Part shown: positions 33,738-41,428 of the stretch, piece by piece
How the letters are laid out: each line of letters opens with the position of its first letter
How positions within the stretch are numbered: the stretch's first letter is position 1
Assembly (NCBI GenBank): GCA_016714795.1
Contig: JADKCA010000004.1
Span: forward strand, 124,001-188,000
Direction of reading: 5' to 3'
Source of the DNA: Sphingomonadales bacterium
GTDB taxonomy: Bacteria; Pseudomonadota; Alphaproteobacteria; Sphingomonadales; Sphingomonadaceae
DNA length: 64,000 nt
Position numbers and translations under genes: made by a program
Notes under the pieces: model-generated
Database searches by the model: none
What the model was told of the DNA's origin: nothing
What the model saw: the letters and a program-made list of their open reading frames with translations, nothing else

Positions 33738-36329
33738 TCACCCCAAACTCTTGCTCGCCTGTTCGAACACATCCTTGCTGATCCCCGGCGTATCCAGAAT
33801 GCGCTGCAATTCCGCGCGCATCAGCGCCTGCCGCCCTTCATCAAAGCGCCGCCAGCGGCCCAGAGCAGGCACCTGCTTGGCTGCCACCTGCGGGTTGATG
33901 GCGTTCAAGGCGATGATCGTATCGGCCAGAAACGCATAGCCCGCACCGTCTGCTGCATGGAAGCGCGGCTGGTTGGCGGCGAAAGCGCCCACGAGCGAGC
34001 GGACGCGGTTGGGGTTCGTCAGGCTGTAATCGGTGTGATGCGCCAATTCCATCACCGCTGCCAGCGTGTCGGCGCGGACGGAAAAGGCCTGGGTGGAGAA
34101 CCATTTATCGGTCACCAGAGCATCATGGCGATAGCGATTGTAGAAAATGTCGAGCGCGGCCACCCGTTCGGCAGCGTTCGAATTGGCGAGCGAGCCGAGC
34201 GCGGCCAGCCGGTCGGTCATATTGTCCGCCGCTTCGAACTGCGCAAAGGCGATCGCACCGGCATCCGCCGCGCCTGACCCCATGATATAGCCAAGCGCGA
34301 CATTGCGCATCCGCCGTGCACCCTTGGCCTCGGGGGTATAGGCATAGCCGCTTTGCGCGTGCGCCGCATAGGCAGCGCGCCATGCGCCCTCCAGCGTACG
34401 GCCCAGATCGGCGCGCAACGCCTCACGCGCGGCATGGATGGCGTCGGGATCCACGACCAGCATCTGATCCCCGATGAACGCCTCGCTCGGCAACACCACG
34501 GCTTCGGCCACAAAGGCCGGATCGAGCGCGTTGTTGGCGAGCGTGTTGCGCACAGCGTTGACCACCGGCGCATGGTCGGTCTTGCCGGTTGCCACGGCGG
34601 CCACCAGCGTATCGACCATCAATTGCTGCATCGCTTCATAGCGGCCAAACGGATCATCATCATGCGCCGAGAGGAAGGCGAGCTCCTCCGCATCACGCGC
34701 AGCTTCGACGATGATGGGCGCGGAAAAGCCGCGATTGATCGACAGGACGGGCTTGTCCGCAAAGCCCGGGATGCGCAGCTGCGTCACCGCTTCGGTCAGC
34801 AGCTCCAGTCGCTCACCCTGATGCGTGCCGGATGCGCGGTCGAACAGCGCCAGCTTGAGCGGGATCGCCATCGGTGCCTTGCCGCTCTGCCCTGGCGTAT
34901 CGGGCACGGACTGGGAAAGCGTCAGCACGGCTTCCCCGCGTGCTGCATCATGCGTCAGATCGGCCACCAGCTTGGGCGTGCCGGCATAGCCATACCAGCG
35001 CCGGAACTGGGTGAGGTCCATGCCGGAAGCATCCTCCATCGCCTTGACGAAATCCTCGCAAGTCGCGGCCTCGCCGTCGTGGCGCGTGAAATAGAGGTCG
35101 CTGCCCTTGCGAAAGGCCTCCGCCCCCAGCAGCGTGTGGAGCATCCGGATCACCTCCGCACCCTTGTTATAGATGGTGGCGGTGTAGAAATTGCCGATTT
35201 CGATATAGGATTCCGGGCGGATGGGATGCGCAAGCGGCCCTGAATCTTCCTGAAACTGGCTGCCGCGCAGCATCCGCACATCGCTGATCCGCTTGACCGC
35301 AGCAGAGCCCTGATCCGCACTGAAGCATTGATCGCGGAAGACGGTGAAGCCCTCTTTCAGGCTCAGCTGGAACCAGTCGCGACAGGTGACGCGGTTGCCT
35401 GACCAATTGTGGAAATATTCGTGTCCCACCACGCCCAGCACATTGTCAAAATCAATGTCGGTCGCGGTCTCGGGGTCTGCCAGCACATAGGCAGTGTTGA
35501 AGACGTTGAGCGACTTGTTCTCCATCGCCCCGAAATTGAAATCGCCGACCGCCACGATATGGAACTCGCCCAGATCATATTCGCGGCCATAAACGTCTTC
35601 GTCCCACGCCATCGAAAGCTTGAGCGACTCCATCGCATGGCCGGTGCGCGGCAGATCCGCCTCCGCCACCCACACGGCGAGCTGGACCGGCTTGCCGCTC
35701 ATCGTGGTGAAGACGTCTCGATTGGCCTTGAGGTCGCCCGCCACCAGCGCGAACAGGTAACAGGGCTTGGGGAAAGGGTCTTGCCATTCGGCAAAGTGCC
35801 GCCCGTCCGGCAGATCGCCCGCAGCGGTGCAATCGCCGTTGGAGAGCAAGACCGGAAAGGCCACCTTGTCCGCCGCCATCCGCACCGAATAGCGCGAAAG
35901 AACATCGGGCCGGTCGGGGAAGAAGGTGATGCGGCGGAACCCTTCAGCCTCGCATTGCGTGCAAAGCAGCCCGCCACTGGCATAAAGCCCCATCAGCTGG
36001 GTGTTCTTGTCCGGCGCTATCTCCACTTCGGTTTCCACCGTGGCGCTGTCGGAGGGCATCGGGATGACCAGATCAGTTCCGTCCATCGCCCAGTCGCGCG
36101 TCTCCTCGCCATCCACACGCACCCGAAGCGGCACCAGCCCGTCACCATTGAGCCGCAAGGCCCGGTCATGCACACCGTTGCGAGAGACAGAGAGCGTCGC
36201 CTTCACCCGCGTCTGTGCCGGGGCCAGATCGAAATCGAGTGCAAGGGTGGGGACCATCCAGTCGGGCGGCTGATAATCGCTGCGGTGGATGGATTGCGGG
36301 GCGGCGGGGGCGTTCAGGGCATCAAGCAT
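33738..36329 (-). CDS. pepN: Aminopeptidase N (M1 family)
   Basis: 863 residues from the ATG at 36329, near the usual bacterial PepN length. The motif GAMENKSLNVFN is the exopeptidase GxMEN, and VVGHEYFHNWSGNRVTCRDW contains the zinc site HExxH, with the third ligand Glu in LKEGFTVFRDQ. The C-terminal half is the helical domain of the PepN type (DDPFGRYEAMQQLM, LTNPNRVRSLVGAF). A cytosolic zinc peptidase in peptide turnover. A longer frame upstream adds 39 unlikely residues and was not used. Confidence 0.95.
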   Translation of the reverse strand: MLDALNAPAAPQSIHRSDYQPPDWMVPTLALDFDLAPAQTRVKATLSVSRNGVHDRALRLNGDGLVPLRVRVDGEETRDWAMDGTDLVIPMPSDSATVETEVEIAPDKNTQLMGLYASGGLLCTQCEAEGFRRITFFPDRPDVLSRYSVRMAADKVAFPVLLSNGDCTAAGDLPDGRHFAEWQDPFPKPCYLFALVAGDLKANRDVFTTMSGKPVQLAVWVAEADLPRTGHAMESLKLSMAWDEDVYGREYDLGEFHIVAVGDFNFGAMENKSLNVFNTAYVLADPETATDIDFDNVLGVVGHEYFHNWSGNRVTCRDWFQLSLKEGFTVFRDQCFSADQGSAAVKRISDVRMLRGSQFQEDSGPLAHPIRPESYIEIGNFYTATIYNKGAEVIRMLHTLLGAEAFRKGSDLYFTRHDGEAATCEDFVKAMEDASGMDLTQFRRWYGYAGTPKLVADLTHDAARGEAVLTLSQSVPDTPGQSGKAPMAIPLKLALFDRASGTHQGERLELLTEAVTQLRIPGFADKPVLSINRGFSAPIIVEAARDAEELAFLSAHDDDPFGRYEAMQQLMVDTLVAAVATGKTDHAPVVNAVRNTLANNALDPAFVAEAVVLPSEAFIGDQMLVVDPDAIHAAREALRADLGRTLEGAWRAAYAAHAQSGYAYTPEAKGARRMRNVALGYIMGSGAADAGAIAFAQFEAADNMTDRLAALGSLANSNAAERVAALDIFYNRYRHDALVTDKWFSTQAFSVRADTLAAVMELAHHTDYSLTNPNRVRSLVGAFAANQPRFHAADGAGYAFLADTIIALNAINPQVAAKQVPALGRWRRFDEGRQALMRAELQRILDTPGISKDVFEQASKSLG

Positions 36330-36505
36330 GAAATCACGGTAAGCCGCGCGCACGGGGGCGTCAAAGGAGAATGGGGATGAACAGGGCGGCGCATCGCCAC
36401 GCCCGGTCGGGAGGTCGGCACTCCAAGGGGAGGGAATGAGTGCCAACCTCCACTCTTGACCCGCGTCATGCGCGGGCCGGAACCAGTGCAGGAAACGAGC
36501 GCCGG

Positions 36506-36655
36506 TTAGCGCCTTTTGGTCGTCGTGCTCGGCGCATATTCGCCACCATCATCCGGATCGGCAACGGCCTTCAGCCCGCCTGCCGCCTTGTCGAGCTGGT
36601 CTTCCTCAAGCTCAACGGCTTCGGGCTTCCCTGCGTCTTTTGTCTGGTCGGTCAT
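36506..36655 (-). CDS. Small GG-leader protein 1
   Basis: 49 residues: MTDQTKDAGKPEAV, then ELEEDQLDKAAGG, then a short polar core ending STTTKRR. GGAG lies 8-9 bases before the ATG. Relative to the two glycines, leucines sit at -12 and -7, as in double-glycine leaders of bacteriocin-like peptides. The leader closely matches those of four other small genes at 38388-39244, while the core differs. It lies between pepN and the methyltransferase, all on the minus strand. Function unknown. Confidence 0.65.
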   Translation of the reverse strand: MTDQTKDAGKPEAVELEEDQLDKAAGGLKAVADPDDGGEYAPSTTTKRR

Positions 36656-36810
36656 GGTCAATTCTCCATTTGAGACAGTGAGAGATATGCGACCGTGCCG
36701 GCTCACTTCCGGTTGACTGCTTATGGGCTTCTTCTGGCCTGATTCGCCAGAACCAACTATGCGGTGCGTCACAATCCGGGCAGTTTATTGGCATTTCATG
36801 TCGTTTCGCT

Positions 36811-38145
36811 TCAATCGCCAAGGCCCAGCCGTGTCTGGGCATGCGAATCAAGCGTGGCGAGCTGTCCCCGGTCGATGCCGATGGCCCCGTATCGGCCCAC
36901 CAGCCCGTTCATCGCCATGCCGTCTGCATCCATCTGCCGGATGGCCTGGTTGATCGCACCTGCCAGCGGCACATCTGCCGGTGGATCAACCGGACAGACC
37001 AGCCCCGCCATGAACAGCGCATCAATCGTGTTGAGCAGATCGGCAGGTTCAAGGCCTTCCACGCGGGAGAGAGGAGCGGGGCCGGAATCGAGCAGCGCCA
37101 TGATCGCGCGAGCGGCCTCATTGTCAAACCGGATGGTGCCTGCCGCTGTGCGCGTTTCGTACGTTGCAGTGTCCGAAGCGCCCGGTGCGGCCCACCAGCC
37201 TTCCATCCGCGCCACGTCCCGCCCTGCGTTGCCAAGCCGGCTGGGCAGACCTTTGACGTAGATATCGGTGCGGAACCAGTTGTGCGTCATCACATCCATG
37301 GCGGTTTCGCGCGCGCCAATCTCCGCAATGGAGTCGAGCGCCGCACGCCAGGCCTTCTGGAGCGCGAAGTCGGGGCGCAGCCGCCACGGCCGCGCTTCTC
37401 CAGCCAGATGCAGATCGCGCGCGGCGCAGGCCGCAATCGCCTCGTCCGCCCAGAGCGGCTGCCAATGCTCGTTGAGATATTCATGCGCGAAATAGTCACG
37501 CGACAATTTGGGAACGAGCGGATCAAACCAGTCCCAGATGGCCTTGCCCATCGCGCCGCTTTCACGCAGCACCGCCAAGGCCGCTTCGAACCGTTCGGTG
37601 GGGCCACCTTCTCGCCCGGACGCCATCGCCCGGACAGCGCGCTGAAAGCCCGCAATCGGACTCCAGCCAGGAAAGCAATTATAGCCGATGGTCAGCACGC
37701 CGCCCGGCCGCAGCAGGTGTGCGGACAGATCGAGCAGCGTCGCGCGATTTTCCGGACTCACCCAGGCCAGAACGCCCTGACACGCAATATAGTCGGCCTG
37801 CCCGCCCTCCAGCGCCAGCGCCTCCTTGAAGGGAGCGCAGGTCAGCGTCAGGTTGGACAGTCCGACTGCGCGAGCATGGGCCTCTCCGCGTTCGATATGG
37901 CCGGGCAAGGCATCCAGACCGAAAAAACGGCCTTCAGGATGCGCCGCTGCCAGGAGTGACAGGCCCACGCCGTCGCCGCAGCCCATATCAAACAGCGCGA
38001 AGGGCGCACGGGGCCTGCGCGGTGGCTGTACCCCATGGTGGCGCAAGATCGCGTCGGTCCAAGGCGGGGTGAAGGGCTGGTGGAAGCTGCTCGGATAGAG
38101 CGAGTCCGCCACATAGCCATCCACCGTCGCAGGCCGGGTTGTCAT
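36811..38145 (-). CDS. SAM methyltransferase with methyltransferase regulatory domain
   Basis: 444 residues. The N-terminal Rossmann methyltransferase has the SAM motif FALFDMGCGDGVGLSLLAA, then FFGLDALPGHIERG, YIACQGVLAWVSPENR and HLLRPGGVLTIGYNCFPG. The middle and C-terminal parts (residues about 200-420) resemble the PF10119-type regulatory domain (FAHEYLNEHWQPLWADE). Members are poorly characterised; some act on proteins or peptides. It starts 22 bases after a small gene of the cluster, so it is probably co-transcribed and may modify those products; that link is inference. Confidence 0.8.
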   Translation of the reverse strand: MTTRPATVDGYVADSLYPSSFHQPFTPPWTDAILRHHGVQPPRRPRAPFALFDMGCGDGVGLSLLAAAHPEGRFFGLDALPGHIERGEAHARAVGLSNLTLTCAPFKEALALEGGQADYIACQGVLAWVSPENRATLLDLSAHLLRPGGVLTIGYNCFPGWSPIAGFQRAVRAMASGREGGPTERFEAALAVLRESGAMGKAIWDWFDPLVPKLSRDYFAHEYLNEHWQPLWADEAIAACAARDLHLAGEARPWRLRPDFALQKAWRAALDSIAEIGARETAMDVMTHNWFRTDIYVKGLPSRLGNAGRDVARMEGWWAAPGASDTATYETRTAAGTIRFDNEAARAIMALLDSGPAPLSRVEGLEPADLLNTIDALFMAGLVCPVDPPADVPLAGAINQAIRQMDADGMAMNGLVGRYGAIGIDRGQLATLDSHAQTRLGLGD

Positions 38146-38167
38146 GCCTTAGGTCCATGGCAGAGGA

Positions 38168-38350
38168 TCAGAATTTGAACACCGCTTCGGTGATCTTCAC
38201 TGTCGTTCCGTCTGCCGCGCGGATCACGGGGTCGTGCTTCCATTCAAAGCTGCTATATCCGATCAGCATGGCGGGGCTTTCCACCACGGGTTGATCATCC
38301 TGCCAGCGACTGGATTCTTGCACATCGATAGAGTTTGCCAAGGCGGTCAT
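38168..38350 (-). CDS. Small protein of the GG-leader cluster, leaderless member
   Basis: 60 residues with a very strong Shine-Dalgarno (AAGGAGGTGCGGT before ATG). It lacks the GG leader. Its end VKITEAVFKF shares VFKF with the cluster member at 38903-39076; the last 15 bases including the stop are identical in the two genes. The middle contains MLIGYSSFEWKHDPVI. It is the gene nearest the methyltransferase. Function unknown. Confidence 0.6.
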   Translation of the reverse strand: MTALANSIDVQESSRWQDDQPVVESPAMLIGYSSFEWKHDPVIRAADGTTVKITEAVFKF

Positions 38351-38387
38351 ACCGCACCTCCTTCTTTCGGGAGTCTGAGGGGGGGAG

Positions 38388-38549
38388 TCAGGAAGAAACG
38401 CTACTGATAAACACTTCCTTCAGTGTCACTTTGATGAAGTCCTTCTGACCTTCGCCGGCCTTTCGGCCACCTGCGACATCATCCAGAAGCTCTTCGGTCA
38501 GTTCCACGGCACCTTTCGGGCCGGTTTCTGCTCTTTCGGTTTCGGACAT
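38388..38549 (-). CDS. Small GG-leader protein 2
   Basis: 53 residues: leader MSETERAETGPKGA then VELTEELLDDVAGG, core RKAGEGQKDFIKVTLKEVF ending ISSVSS. AAGGAG lies 8 bases before the ATG. The core end IKVTLKEVFISSVS resembles the closing strand of Hcp-type tube proteins, but the protein is far too short to be one. The gene is too small for usual ORF cut-offs and was found by reading the strand directly. Confidence 0.65.
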   Translation of the reverse strand: MSETERAETGPKGAVELTEELLDDVAGGRKAGEGQKDFIKVTLKEVFISSVSS

Positions 38550-38570
38550 GGCGCACCACTCCTTTTCAGT

Positions 38571-38657
38571 TCAAATCTTGAGCGCCTGACTTGTCTTCGG
38601 GCGCTTTGCTGTTTGACGCTCCACGATGACCATATGCGCTTCGGGTTCGGCGTCCAT
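38571..38657 (-). CDS. Possible very small ORF in the GG-leader cluster
   Basis: 28 codons encoding MDAEPEAHMVIVERQTAKRP and a short tail ending QALKI. It fills the only gap in the run of small genes and ends 21 bases before the next start codon. No convincing Shine-Dalgarno and no GG leader, so it may be a decayed member or not a gene. A longer frame on the same strand (38498-38668) overlaps the neighbouring gene and looks less likely. Confidence 0.25.
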   Translation of the reverse strand: MDAEPEAHMVIVERQTAKRPKTSQALKI

Positions 38658-38719
38658 GGGTCACTCATGTCCCGTCTCGTTGTTGACGGGTTGGGCAATC
38701 TGCCGGGGCCAGAGCCCGG

Positions 38720-38881
38720 TCACGATGTTACGACAATATCCGTGAATTCGGTCTTGAAATAACCCTGTTCGGCACTGCTCATCTTGCGAGGCGCAGCGCC
38801 ACCGGATGTCTTGCCAAGATCGTCCTCGGTCAGTTCAACCGCACCCTTTTCGGTCGACGATTCAGCTTTCTGTTCGGACAT
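38720..38881 (-). CDS. Small GG-leader protein 3
   Basis: 53 residues: MSEQKAESSTEKGA then VELTEDDLGKTSGG and a core AAPRKMSSAEQGYFKTEF ending TDIVVTS. GGAG precedes the ATG by 8-9 bases. Same leader pattern and same total length as protein 2 (38388-38549), with a different core, as expected for duplicated precursor peptides whose cores diverge. Confidence 0.65.
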   Translation of the reverse strand: MSEQKAESSTEKGAVELTEDDLGKTSGGAAPRKMSSAEQGYFKTEFTDIVVTS

Positions 38882-38902
38882 GGTGTAACACTCCGTCCCG
38901 GT

Positions 38903-39076
38903 TCAGAATTTGAACACGTTGGTCTGTTTGATCGCGGTTGTTGGCGCCTTGATGATGGATTCGCCATCAATGCCGTCAAACTTGATATAAGAGGCCCCAC
39001 CGCTCGCCTGATCCAGCGCTTCTTCGGTGAGTTCGACGCTGCCCTTGTCGGTCTGGTCCTGCTTTTTCTCGGTCAT
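38903..39076 (-). CDS. Small GG-leader protein 4
   Basis: 57 residues: MTEKKQDQTDKGS, VELTEEALDQASGG, core ASYIKFDGIDGESIIKAP then TTAIKQTNVFKF. AGGAG lies 8 bases before the ATG. The core start YIKFDGIDGES recalls the first strand of Hcp proteins (Y-L-K-x-D-G-I-x-G-E-S), and its VFKF end is shared with the 60-residue protein at 38168-38350. Confidence 0.65.
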   Translation of the reverse strand: MTEKKQDQTDKGSVELTEEALDQASGGASYIKFDGIDGESIIKAPTTAIKQTNVFKF

Positions 39077-39103
39077 ATCACTGCTCCTGATCGGTTGGGG
39101 GAC

Positions 39104-39244
39104 TCAGCGGCGCTTGAGCCGCTCGACTTCGAGATCATCCAGATCGTCATCATTGCCACGGACGCCGCCTGCGGCCTTGTCGAGCTGGGCTTCCGCCAGT
39201 TCGACCGGCTTTTCATCACGGATCGGGTTTTCCCGTTCGGTCAT
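39104..39244 (-). CDS. Small GG-leader protein 5
   Basis: 46 residues: MTERENPIRDEKP, VELAEAQLDKAAGG, and an acidic-basic core VRGNDDDLDDLEVERLKRR. GGAG lies 8-9 bases before the ATG. It is the first of the run of small genes on this strand, so the promoter is probably in 39245-39400. Its leader is closest to that of protein 1 at 36506-36655; both cores are charged and end in basic residues. Confidence 0.62.
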   Translation of the reverse strand: MTERENPIRDEKPVELAEAQLDKAAGGVRGNDDDLDDLEVERLKRR

Positions 39245-39413
39245 CGCAAATCTCCATTGGGCGGAGCAGGATTGATGCCATCACGGCAAGCCTGCCCGGC
39301 CGAAACTGGTGCGACCCGATTCGGTAGATGCTTAAGATGCACCGGATCGCCTGTTCTGCATAGGTCGATTCGGCGCGGAACTTGTGCGGTCCGTCACATT
39401 TTCGAGAAAATGA

Positions 39414-39968
39414 TCAGCCCTGCGTCATGCCCGGCAGCGAAAGCGCGTTTTCAGCCGGGGCCGATTCCAGATCGACATCAAAAGTCTCAAGAAAGCGGCT
39501 GACCATCATGTAAAAGCCGATGCTGATCACCAGCTCCTGCATCTCCTGCACGGACAGCAGGGCGGCGAGCGGGGCATAGGTCGCGTCTGACGCCCGGACA
39601 TTGTGAACGACATCGTCGGTAAACGCCATCACCATGCGGTGCAGGGGATCGAACGCCTGAGCCTCTGGCCCTTCACCGATGGCCGCAATCAGCGCGTCTG
39701 CCATGCCCAACTTACGGCAGATTTCCTCATGCTGCTGCACCTCATAGCGCGCGCCGGACAAGATGCCGACGCGCACGATGGCGATTTCGCGCAACACCGG
39801 GTCCAGCCTGGTCCGGCCGAGCAGATGATTTCCGAACCGGGCAAAGCCCGTCACCATGTCTCCGGCATGGCCCATCATGCGAAACACGTTGAGCGGAGGC
39901 AGCTTGGCCAGCGTTTCGGCGGCTCCGGGCGTTAGGTCTGCCGGATCGGGATAGGGGATGCGGGCCAT
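39414..39968 (-). CDS. Carboxymuconolactone decarboxylase-family protein
   Basis: 184 residues from the ATG at 39968. The alpha-helical CMD/AhpD-like core contains RTRLDPVLREIAIVRVGILS, GARYEVQQHEEICRKLGMAD and LLSVQEMQELVISIGFYMMV. The AhpD-type CxxC pair is absent (SGARYEVQQH at that place), so it is more like the decarboxylase or unassigned branch than a peroxidase partner. A divergent NRDE gene starts 75 bases away. Confidence 0.8.
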   Translation of the reverse strand: MARIPYPDPADLTPGAAETLAKLPPLNVFRMMGHAGDMVTGFARFGNHLLGRTRLDPVLREIAIVRVGILSGARYEVQQHEEICRKLGMADALIAAIGEGPEAQAFDPLHRMVMAFTDDVVHNVRASDATYAPLAALLSVQEMQELVISIGFYMMVSRFLETFDVDLESAPAENALSLPGMTQG

Positions 39969-40042
39969 GGGGCGTCTCCATGAAAGGGAAAAACAGGGGC
40001 GCACCCTCGCCAAAGCGCGCGCGATGCGCAATAGCGGCCTGC

Positions 40043-40798
40043 ATGTGTGTGGTGGCATTGGCATGGCGGGCGCATCCCCATTGGCCGCTGATTCTGGCCG
40101 GGAATCGCGACGAATTTCACGCGCGCGCGGCAACCCCGCTGGCGCGCTGGCCAACGCCCCCCGGATGGAGCGAACCGGGCCTGATCGGCGGGCAGGACTT
40201 GCAATCGGGTGGCATGTGGCTGGGCGTGTCCGAAGCGGGGCGCTTTGCGGTTGTGACCAACCTGACCGGCTTCGGCGCGCCAGAACCGGCACTCAGATCG
40301 CGCGGGGCGCTGGTGCGCGACTGGCTGGAAGCGGGCCTGCTCGACGCGGACGGGTTGATGGATTTCAATCCCTTCAACCTGTTTGTGGCCACGCCGGAAG
40401 GTGCCCACCTTCTTTCCAACCGGCCCGGCCCGGCTATGCGGGCGCTTGAGCCGGGGCTGCACACACTCTCCAACGCGCAGCCGGGCGTCCCCTGGCCGCG
40501 CAAGGACCGGCTGGAGCGCGACATGCAGGCCTGGCTCGATCGCGACGATGGCGCGATGGACAGTTTGTTCGATCTGCTCAAGGCGGAAGACTGGCCCGAC
40601 GGCACGCTTGAACACCGCCCGGAAGACGACCGCCTGCCGTCACCCGTCTTCATCCGCGATACCGTTTACGGCACACGGTGCAGTACCGTGATCGCCATCG
40701 ATGCGAAGGGCCGGGGCCAGGCAATGGAACGGCGCTTTGACTCAGCCGGATACGCCTGCGGAGAAAGCATGGTGCCGTTCGCTTGGCCGATGCCGTGA
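40043..40798 (+). CDS. NRDE (TANGO2-like) family protein
   Basis: 251 residues. The start MCVVALAWRAHPHWPLILAG leading into NRDE (residues 21-24) defines the family, which has an N-terminal Cys after the initiator Met, as in Ntn-type folds. Further marks are ATPLARWPTPPG, GGQDLQSGGMWLGVSE and NLTGF. Eukaryotic TANGO2 is linked to metabolism and Golgi organisation; the bacterial role is unknown. A longer frame upstream has no such N-terminus and was not used. Confidence 0.85.
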   Translation: MCVVALAWRAHPHWPLILAGNRDEFHARAATPLARWPTPPGWSEPGLIGGQDLQSGGMWLGVSEAGRFAVVTNLTGFGAPEPALRSRGALVRDWLEAGLLDADGLMDFNPFNLFVATPEGAHLLSNRPGPAMRALEPGLHTLSNAQPGVPWPRKDRLERDMQAWLDRDDGAMDSLFDLLKAEDWPDGTLEHRPEDDRLPSPVFIRDTVYGTRCSTVIAIDAKGRGQAMERRFDSAGYACGESMVPFAWPMP

Positions 40799-40804
40799 CA
40801 GGAT

Positions 40805-40891
40805 TGGTGCGGGCGGGGGGACTTGAACCCCCAAGGGCATAAGCCCGACGGATTTTAAGTCCGTTGCGTCTACCGGTTTCGCCACGCCCGC
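40805..40891 (-). tRNA. tRNA-Leu (anticodon TAA)
   Basis: The minus strand reads GCGGGCGTGGCGAAACCGG at the 5' end; acceptor arms GCGGGCG/CGCCCGC pair fully. The anticodon arm GGACTTAAAATCC has TAA, a long variable arm follows (GGGCTTATGCCC) and the T arm GGGGGTTCAAGTCCCCC is complete. CCA is encoded. The long variable arm and the anticodon give leucine. Confidence 0.95.
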
Positions 40892-40936
40892 GTGAGGGCT
40901 GGCTATAGGCAGACGGCCTGCATCCGCCAAGCCCCG

Positions 40937-41215
40937 CTAGACGTTCAGCCGGTCTCGCATTTCCTTGCCGGGCTTGAAATGAGGTACGCGCTTGGCCTCA
41001 ACGGGCACGGAGTCCCCGGTGCGCGGGTTACGCCCGGTGCGTCCATCGCGCGCGCGCGTTGAAAAGGCCCCAAAGCCCCGCAACTCGACGCGACCACCCT
41101 CAGCCAGTCGGCTGACAATGATATCGAAGAAAGAATCGACGATAGTTTCTACTTCACGCAATGTGAGCCCGGGATTCTCTTGGACCAGTGCACTCACCAA
41201 CTCGGATCGGATCAT
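40937..41215 (-). CDS. ihfB: Integration host factor subunit beta
   Basis: 92 residues from the ATG at 41215: MIRSELVSALVQENPGLT, FFDIIVSRLAEGGRVELRGF, GAFSTRARDGRTGRNPRTG with the DNA-bending arm, and VPHFKPGKEMRDRLN. The length and the NPRTG arm fit IHF-beta. IHF bends DNA and helps sigma54 activators, which may matter for the EPS promoters in this window. It lies downstream of rpsA, the usual alphaproteobacterial and enterobacterial order. Confidence 0.93.
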   Translation of the reverse strand: MIRSELVSALVQENPGLTLREVETIVDSFFDIIVSRLAEGGRVELRGFGAFSTRARDGRTGRNPRTGDSVPVEAKRVPHFKPGKEMRDRLNV

Positions 41216-41354
41216 ATCCACCCCTGTTGCGGCACGATCTACAATCCGGTCTCCCCCATGAAGCCCGGACAGGAAGTTACAAGCCAACAAACGCCTGTAA
41301 TAGCCCCCCGGCCGTGTCGCATCTAACCAATCCGCCAAATCCTGACCTTTTGCA

Positions 41355-41386
41355 ACAAAAAATCGCCGGTGTTTCCACCGGCGATT
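41355..41386 (-). terminator. Intrinsic terminator after rpsA
   Basis: AATCGCCGGTG-TTTC-CACCGGCGATT gives an 11-bp perfect stem; on the minus strand it is followed by a run of six T. It lies 43 bases beyond the rpsA stop. Confidence 0.9.
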
Positions 41387-41428
41387 CCTTGCTTGGTACA
41401 GTTGCCAATCAGTTCAATGACTTGGCAA

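Noticed and set aside
38498..38698. 66-codon minus-strand frame in the small-protein cluster
   Set aside because: It overlaps GG-leader protein 2 out of frame, is rich in W, P and R, and lacks the family leader.
38388..39076. Hcp proteins of a type VI secretion system
   Set aside because: Only short segments resemble Hcp; proteins are about a third of Hcp length, have GG leaders, and no other T6SS gene is present.
39397..39412. CATTTTC-GA-GAAAATG dyad after the CMD-family gene as a terminator
   Set aside because: The loop would be two bases, the stem is AT-rich and there is no T-run; too weak to call.
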